Below, in pieces: positions 53,175-56,495 of a DNA stretch of 56,495 bases. Below the pieces are notes generated by a model, which did not search any database, was not told the DNA's origin, and was given only the letters and a program-made list of their open reading frames with translations. Source of the stretch: JAUVXY01 sp964392345 (GTDB lineage: Bacteria > Actinomycetota > Humimicrobiia > Humimicrobiales > Humimicrobiaceae); the NCBI GenBank assembly GCA_964392345.1, contig CAYMPQ010000002.1, forward strand, positions 1 through 56,495, in the 5' to 3' direction. Numbering within the stretch: position 1 is the stretch's first letter; every line of letters starts with the position of its first letter. The translations under genes and the position numbers were made by a program.

Positions 53175-53654
53175 ATGTTTAAAAATAATTTTTTTATAGC
53201 TTTCCCTTTTAAGGCAGCTGCAGTAATTATCTTATTATTGTTACTTTTTTGGCTGGCAGGATGTCAGAATACAGCTCCGGCAGAAGATGAAAAGGAAGAA
53301 GAAATTAAGGAACAGGTTACAGAGGAACCCTCACCAGAAACTGAAACCATTTCTGTTTCTGATATAAAAGTGGATGGTGAGATAAAAGAGGGCGAGTATC
53401 CCTTTAGCCTTGAAGATGGCAGAACAGGAATAAAACTGAGCTGGGCAAGCGATGATGATTACCTTTACCTTGGCATGGAAGCAAATACTTCAGGGTGGCT
53501 GGCAATAGGTTTTGATCCTGAATTTGCCATGAAAGGAGCCAATATCATATTTATGGCAATTGCGGATGGGGAGCCAAGATTGACTCAACATCATTTTTAT
53601 CGGCTCTTCAGGATCTTCACCAACAACGCGGGCATCCCGTTCCTAACAGCATAA
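53175..53654 (+). CDS. truncated DOMON-domain lipoprotein
   Basis: 159 residues from ATG 53175 with AAGGAG upstream. A hydrophobic stretch and lipobox LAGC (Cys ~31), an acidic Glu-rich linker (DEKEEEIKEQVTEEPSPETE), then a DOMON start: IKVDGEIKEGEYPFSLED, LSWASDDDYLYLGMEANTSG, WLAIGFDPEFAMKGANIIFM. The domain should continue for another ~80 residues, but after LTQHH it switches to FYRLFRIFTNNAGIPFLTA and stops. The tail is encoded by foreign-looking, GC-richer DNA, so the gene is probably interrupted. Likely a former haem/sugar-binding surface protein. Confidence 0.65.
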   Translation: MFKNNFFIAFPFKAAAVIILLLLLFWLAGCQNTAPAEDEKEEEIKEQVTEEPSPETETISVSDIKVDGEIKEGEYPFSLEDGRTGIKLSWASDDDYLYLGMEANTSGWLAIGFDPEFAMKGANIIFMAIADGEPRLTQHHFYRLFRIFTNNAGIPFLTA

Positions 53655-53725
53655 GGCTTTCACTCTTAACCTATAGTTTGGCTCTTCCCCAAAAACGGGG
53701 GTATTGGTGGTGGTAACAAAGGCAT
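53600..53725. other. foreign GC-richer segment, possible IS remnant
   Basis: Two stretches beginning GGCTCTTC (CGGCTCTTCAGGATCTTCAC at 53600 and TTGGCTCTTCCCCAAAAACG at 53679) with small hairpins (CGGGCATCCCG; CCCCAAAAACGGGG). Ends of ISL3-type elements often start with GGCTCTT-like sequence, so this may be what truncated the DOMON gene. No transposase remains. The flank to 53780 includes a short frame MEPQSWIYNGINPIWTSE that I cannot assign. Confidence 0.35.
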
Positions 53726-53859
53726 GGAACCGCAATCTTGGATTTATAATGGAATTAATCCTATTTGGACAAGTGAATAATTATTTTTGACTAGGAGAAG
53801 GTTTGATTAAAGTAAAAGCAAATATAACCATGCGTTGTTATATGAAGTGCCGTACCCAA

Positions 53860-54564
53860 TTATTCTTTAATAGACCATCTCATATCACATACTTTATCAC
53901 CATCAGATAAAGTGTGTTTTCTTTCATATTTGCAACCTTCAACAATATGCTCAGCTGAAGTATAATCAAAAGTGCACCATGTTTTTTTGAATAATGTCAT
54001 TTCTTCATTTCCAAATTGTTTAAAAAAATCATAAACAGGACATGTATAAATATCCATACAATATATTTGATTATCTTTATAAAATTCTATCTTATAACCC
54101 GGTTTACTATATGGATACTTCATCGCCTGGTTAAGTCGTTTTTCAAGATAAGCCATTGGATCTTTTGTCGATAGCTTTAACAACTTCTTTCTTAGTGGGT
54201 CGATAATAGGAATTAATCCTTTACTATTCACAACTACTTGCCACATCATATCACCGACTAAATTCATAGCATAATTGCTATCTATACCCTCTTTTATTAA
54301 TGCCCTGTAAATGGCTAGATCTAATAGCCCACCATATTCATTTTGATAATTACCAATGTTATCAATATCCATAAAGTAAGGCATTATCTCTTTAATATTA
54401 AAATTTGCTTGAAATATTATCCGTTTTATTTCTTTGGGTGTAAAGCGACCATATTCCGGCATTCCATCTCTTCTGCATCTGGATATTAAAACTTGAATTA
54501 TAGTTTTTTTCTTCACCTTCCATGATATTTTTCTAATAATAATTTTTATAATTTTTTTAAACAT
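53860..54564 (-). CDS. L-2-amino-thiazoline-4-carboxylic acid hydrolase-family protein
   Basis: 234 residues from ATG 54564 with GAGGTAA upstream; a TTG one codon earlier is less likely. The C-terminal half matches the ATC-hydrolase-like family (PF14196-type): YTCPVYDFFKQFGNEEMTLF, KTWCTFDYTSAEHIV, and a KHTLSDGDKVCDMRW end. The conserved Cys/Asp/His-like residues of this family are in that section. Substrate unknown; many members are not true ATC hydrolases. Monocistronic. Confidence 0.75.
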   Translation of the reverse strand: MFKKIIKIIIRKISWKVKKKTIIQVLISRCRRDGMPEYGRFTPKEIKRIIFQANFNIKEIMPYFMDIDNIGNYQNEYGGLLDLAIYRALIKEGIDSNYAMNLVGDMMWQVVVNSKGLIPIIDPLRKKLLKLSTKDPMAYLEKRLNQAMKYPYSKPGYKIEFYKDNQIYCMDIYTCPVYDFFKQFGNEEMTLFKKTWCTFDYTSAEHIVEGCKYERKHTLSDGDKVCDMRWSIKE

Positions 54565-54849
54565 CAATTACCTCTATAAATTTAATTTGGGCAAGACACT
54601 TCATATAGTTCGTTTCTATACGAATTGTTTTTGTAAATCCAATCTTTTATTGATATTTTACGTAGTTATATTGAACTCTAATTATTATTAAATTATCTTG
54701 ATTATAACATATTCCACTTCTTACTTTTAATAAAAGTAGTATTTAAAAGGTATTAGTAAAAATTAAATATATAACTGGCTATATTCTTGCCCATAATATG
54801 TCAGGAAGCCAATTCTAAGTTAGTTTTTACTGAGTTTATTTGTGAAGAT

Positions 54850-54910
54850 ATTCAATAATATTATGGTAATATTTAGTTCTTAAATTGTTCAATATCTCCA
54901 GCCAGAAGAT
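54850..54910 (+). repeat. imperfect repeat, type A (second copy)
   Basis: TTCAATAATATTATGGTAAT then AGTTCTTAAATTGTTCAATA. Partner of 47571-47625. Confidence 0.5.
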
Positions 54911-54993
54911 ACAACAATTCATTATGCAAATATAAAATTAGTTTTAATTTTTTCTAATTCATCTTCTAAATTTGTGAATTCATTAAAATAAAA

Positions 54994-55023
54994 AGTTCGA
55001 AATGTGTCAACTAAGGGGAGCCA
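54994..55023 (+). repeat. tRNA-end-like repeat, type B (second copy)
   Basis: AGTTCGAAATGTGTCAACTA then AGGGGAGCCA. The last nine bases GGGGAGCCA are identical to the 3' end of tRNA-Asn (46016-46024). Partner of 47416-47445. Confidence 0.65.
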
Positions 55024-55048
55024 GCGAATTTTGATTCTTCGTCAAAAA

Positions 55049-56083
55049 TCAATGAAATGAAACTATTACTTCAGTTCCCTTACCTAGCTCACTATTAATT
55101 TTAATAGTACCTTTATGAAAATCTAAAATTTCTTTTACGATAGAAAGACCCAAACCAGAGCCCTCTTCATAAATACTTCTGGCTTTATCTACTTTATAGA
55201 ACCTTTCAAAGATATGTTTTTGCTCATTTAAAGTAATCCCTATACCTGTATCTTTTATGGTCAAGACAATAGTGTGTTTAATCTTTTTTAACGACAACAG
55301 CACTTCTCCGTTCTTTTTATTATAATCAATTGCATTTTTTAAAAGATTAGCAACAAGGCGATTTATTTGATTAGCATTTCCCATTATATAAAGTGCTTTT
55401 TTTATATCTTCATTTAGACTTACCCCTTTATTATTGGCGTATATTTGAATTGATTTAATCTGATTTGAACAAATAGAAGAAAGATTTATTTTATTTTGGA
55501 TCTTTTCTGGTTTTGCTGAATCACTACGAGCCAGAAAGAGCAGATCATTTGACATATTTATTAATTTGTCTACCTCCTCTAGTAGATCTTCATTAAGGTC
55601 CTTATAGTCTTTTAAGGTTTGATTTTTTTCTATAGCCGATGTTTCAATACCCGTCTTCATTATCGATAATGGAGTCCTCAGTTCATGTGCGGAGTCTGAA
55701 ATAAATCTTTTTTGCTCGTCCAGAGATTTCTTAATTGGTTGCAGGGTTTTTCCTGCTAAAAAGTAGGCCAGTCCAGATATGATCAAAATGATTCCAATAT
55801 CGGTAAAAATCAAAACCAATTTCAAGCGGTTTATAGCATTACTTAAGATTATATCTTGTGAGTTTTCTTCAATGTCCGAATAGTTTTCTTCTTCAAATTC
55901 AAAATTACTGGAAATATTATTAACAAATAGAGTATACAACATAATACTAAATACGATAATCACAATGAGGAGGGTAGCTATATAAAAGGAAGTCAGTTTT
56001 AACTTTGCCCTAAAAAAAGTATTATTCCTTAAATTTGTAACCCAATCCACGAATGGTCTCAATATATTTTCCATTTTTATCAT
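55049..56083 (-). CDS. sensor histidine kinase
   Basis: 344 residues from ATG 56083; GTG 56050 would reduce an otherwise long overlap with the regulator gene. Two membrane helices (~31-54 and ~88-110) bracket a short acidic extracytoplasmic loop (FEFEEENYSDIEENSQD). There is no clear HAMP. HisKA box ISDSAHELRTPLS (His ~133). HATPase: NLLKNAIDYNKKNG (N box), IKDTGIGI (G1), HIFERFYKVDKARS (F box), GSGLGLSIVKEI (G2). Partner of the response regulator just upstream. The tiny sensor loop suggests it senses membrane or ion conditions rather than a bulky ligand. Confidence 0.93.
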   Translation of the reverse strand: MIKMENILRPFVDWVTNLRNNTFFRAKLKLTSFYIATLLIVIIVFSIMLYTLFVNNISSNFEFEEENYSDIEENSQDIILSNAINRLKLVLIFTDIGIILIISGLAYFLAGKTLQPIKKSLDEQKRFISDSAHELRTPLSIMKTGIETSAIEKNQTLKDYKDLNEDLLEEVDKLINMSNDLLFLARSDSAKPEKIQNKINLSSICSNQIKSIQIYANNKGVSLNEDIKKALYIMGNANQINRLVANLLKNAIDYNKKNGEVLLSLKKIKHTIVLTIKDTGIGITLNEQKHIFERFYKVDKARSIYEEGSGLGLSIVKEILDFHKGTIKINSELGKGTEVIVSFH

Positions 56084-56495
56084 CCATTTTTTTTCTTAGT
56101 CGTTTTATATATACATCTACAATATTACTGAATGAGTCATATGCAAAATCCCAGCAATGATCAATTAGTTGTTCCCTATTTAATACCCTACCCTTATTGC
56201 GTAACAAATATTCCAATACCGAATACTCTTTAAGGGTAAGATTTAATATTTTGCTACCTTTTCTGACCTGTAGTGTTGCGTTATCAATTGATATGTCCTG
56301 GCCCTTTAATATCTCAGAGTCTTTATCAGGTGGACGCCTGAGTAATGCTCTTATCCTTGCCAGAAGTTCACCAAAAGCAAATGGTTTAATAAGATAGTCA
56401 TCTGCTCCACTGTCAAGCCCTTTGATTCTATCATCAATCCCATCCCTGGCAGTAAGCATCAGTATGGGAGTATTTATATTACTTTTACGTAATAT
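56022..56495 (-). CDS. OmpR-family response regulator, 5' end beyond window
   Basis: 157 residues visible, open to the right window edge. The C-terminal half of the receiver domain is present: PILMLTARDGIDDRIKGL and GADDYLIKPFAFGELLARIR (conserved Thr/Lys switch residues), but the phosphoacceptor Asp is outside. The winged-helix DNA-binding domain follows: LTLKEYSVLEYLLRNKGRVL, DVYIKRLRKKMDD, IETIRGLGYKF. Its 3' end overlaps the kinase gene by up to 62 bp. Confidence 0.94.
   Translation of the reverse strand: MLRKSNINTPILMLTARDGIDDRIKGLDSGADDYLIKPFAFGELLARIRALLRRPPDKDSEILKGQDISIDNATLQVRKGSKILNLTLKEYSVLEYLLRNKGRVLNREQLIDHCWDFAYDSFSNIVDVYIKRLRKKMDDKNGKYIETIRGLGYKFKE

Larger units (their letters stand above)
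54568..55048. other. 480-bp intergenic region with two tRNA-end-like repeats
   Basis: No gene recognised. Contains the repeats at 54850-54910 and 54994-55023. Between the ATC-hydrolase-like gene and the histidine kinase 3' end. Confidence 0.5.

Overview
The window looks like a piece of a low-GC bacterial chromosome, most probably a deep-branching, anaerobic Actinomycetota-like lineage. The gene order tsaE-tsaB-tsaD-groES-groEL ... guaB3-guaA, the presence of GuaB3 itself, and hrcA-dnaJ-rsmE ... phoH-ybeY ... recO ... glyRS ... dnaG are reminiscent of actinobacterial order. A two-subunit GlyQ/GlyS, a 7TM-HD phosphodiesterase (PgpH type) and the AT-rich composition are more Firmicutes-like. Pyruvate phosphate dikinase and an Etf-linked lactate-type dehydrogenase fit a fermentative anaerobe. 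The taxonomic call is inference; the gene calls below are read from the sequence.

Layout. 1-457: edge of a nucleotidyltransferase gene fused to an excisionase-type HTH. 847-4079: etfB-etfA-glcD, a probable electron-confurcating 2-hydroxyacid (lactate) dehydrogenase. 4108-4946: a lipoprotein and a broken Phd-type antitoxin. 4959-8090: family-4 UDG followed by the t6A genes tsaE, tsaB and tsaD. 8160-10374: groES-groEL with sigma-70 promoter, CIRCE operator and intrinsic terminator. 10413-12343: a complete insertion sequence whose exact ends, 15-bp inverted repeats and 9-bp target duplication are visible and whose transposase is split at an A7 slippery run. 12360-13155: an MntA/HepT (MNT/HEPN) pair bounded by a perfect 40-bp direct repeat, with the HEPN toxin frameshifted. 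13252-21160: plsY, guaB3, guaA, chorismate mutase, DAHP synthase, a PcrA/UvrD helicase and an M29 aminopeptidase. 21176-25598 (minus strand): a TPP-riboswitch-controlled thiamine operon (thiN, ykoE, ykoD, ykoC, thiamine-binding protein). 25760-45880: a long core stretch, hrcA, dnaJ, rsmE, mtaB, HIT, phoH, pgpH, ybeY, GNAT, deoC, recO, glyQ, glyS, ppdK, dnaG, rpoD.

At tRNA-Asn (45950) the core gene order stops and an AT-rich accessory region starts: a HEPN protein, a TIR-like (predicted NADase) effector, an unknown 359-residue protein, a DUF6512 membrane protein, a DUF2769 Cys-rich protein, a PQQ-type sugar dehydrogenase, a truncated DOMON lipoprotein, an ATC-hydrolase-family protein, and a two-component system running off the right edge. 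The gaps in this region repeatedly contain imperfect ~30-bp copies of a sequence resembling the T-arm/acceptor 3' end of a tRNA (TTCGAAAT ... GGGGAGCCA). Together with the adjacent tRNA-Asn they suggest repeated site-specific integration or cassette insertion here. This is the most unusual pattern in the window.

Regulatory links inside the window: HrcA (25760) is the expected repressor of the CIRCE at groESL (8197); TsaB/D/E make the t6A that MtaB (28953) methylthiolates; the TPP riboswitch couples thiamine salvage to ThiN.
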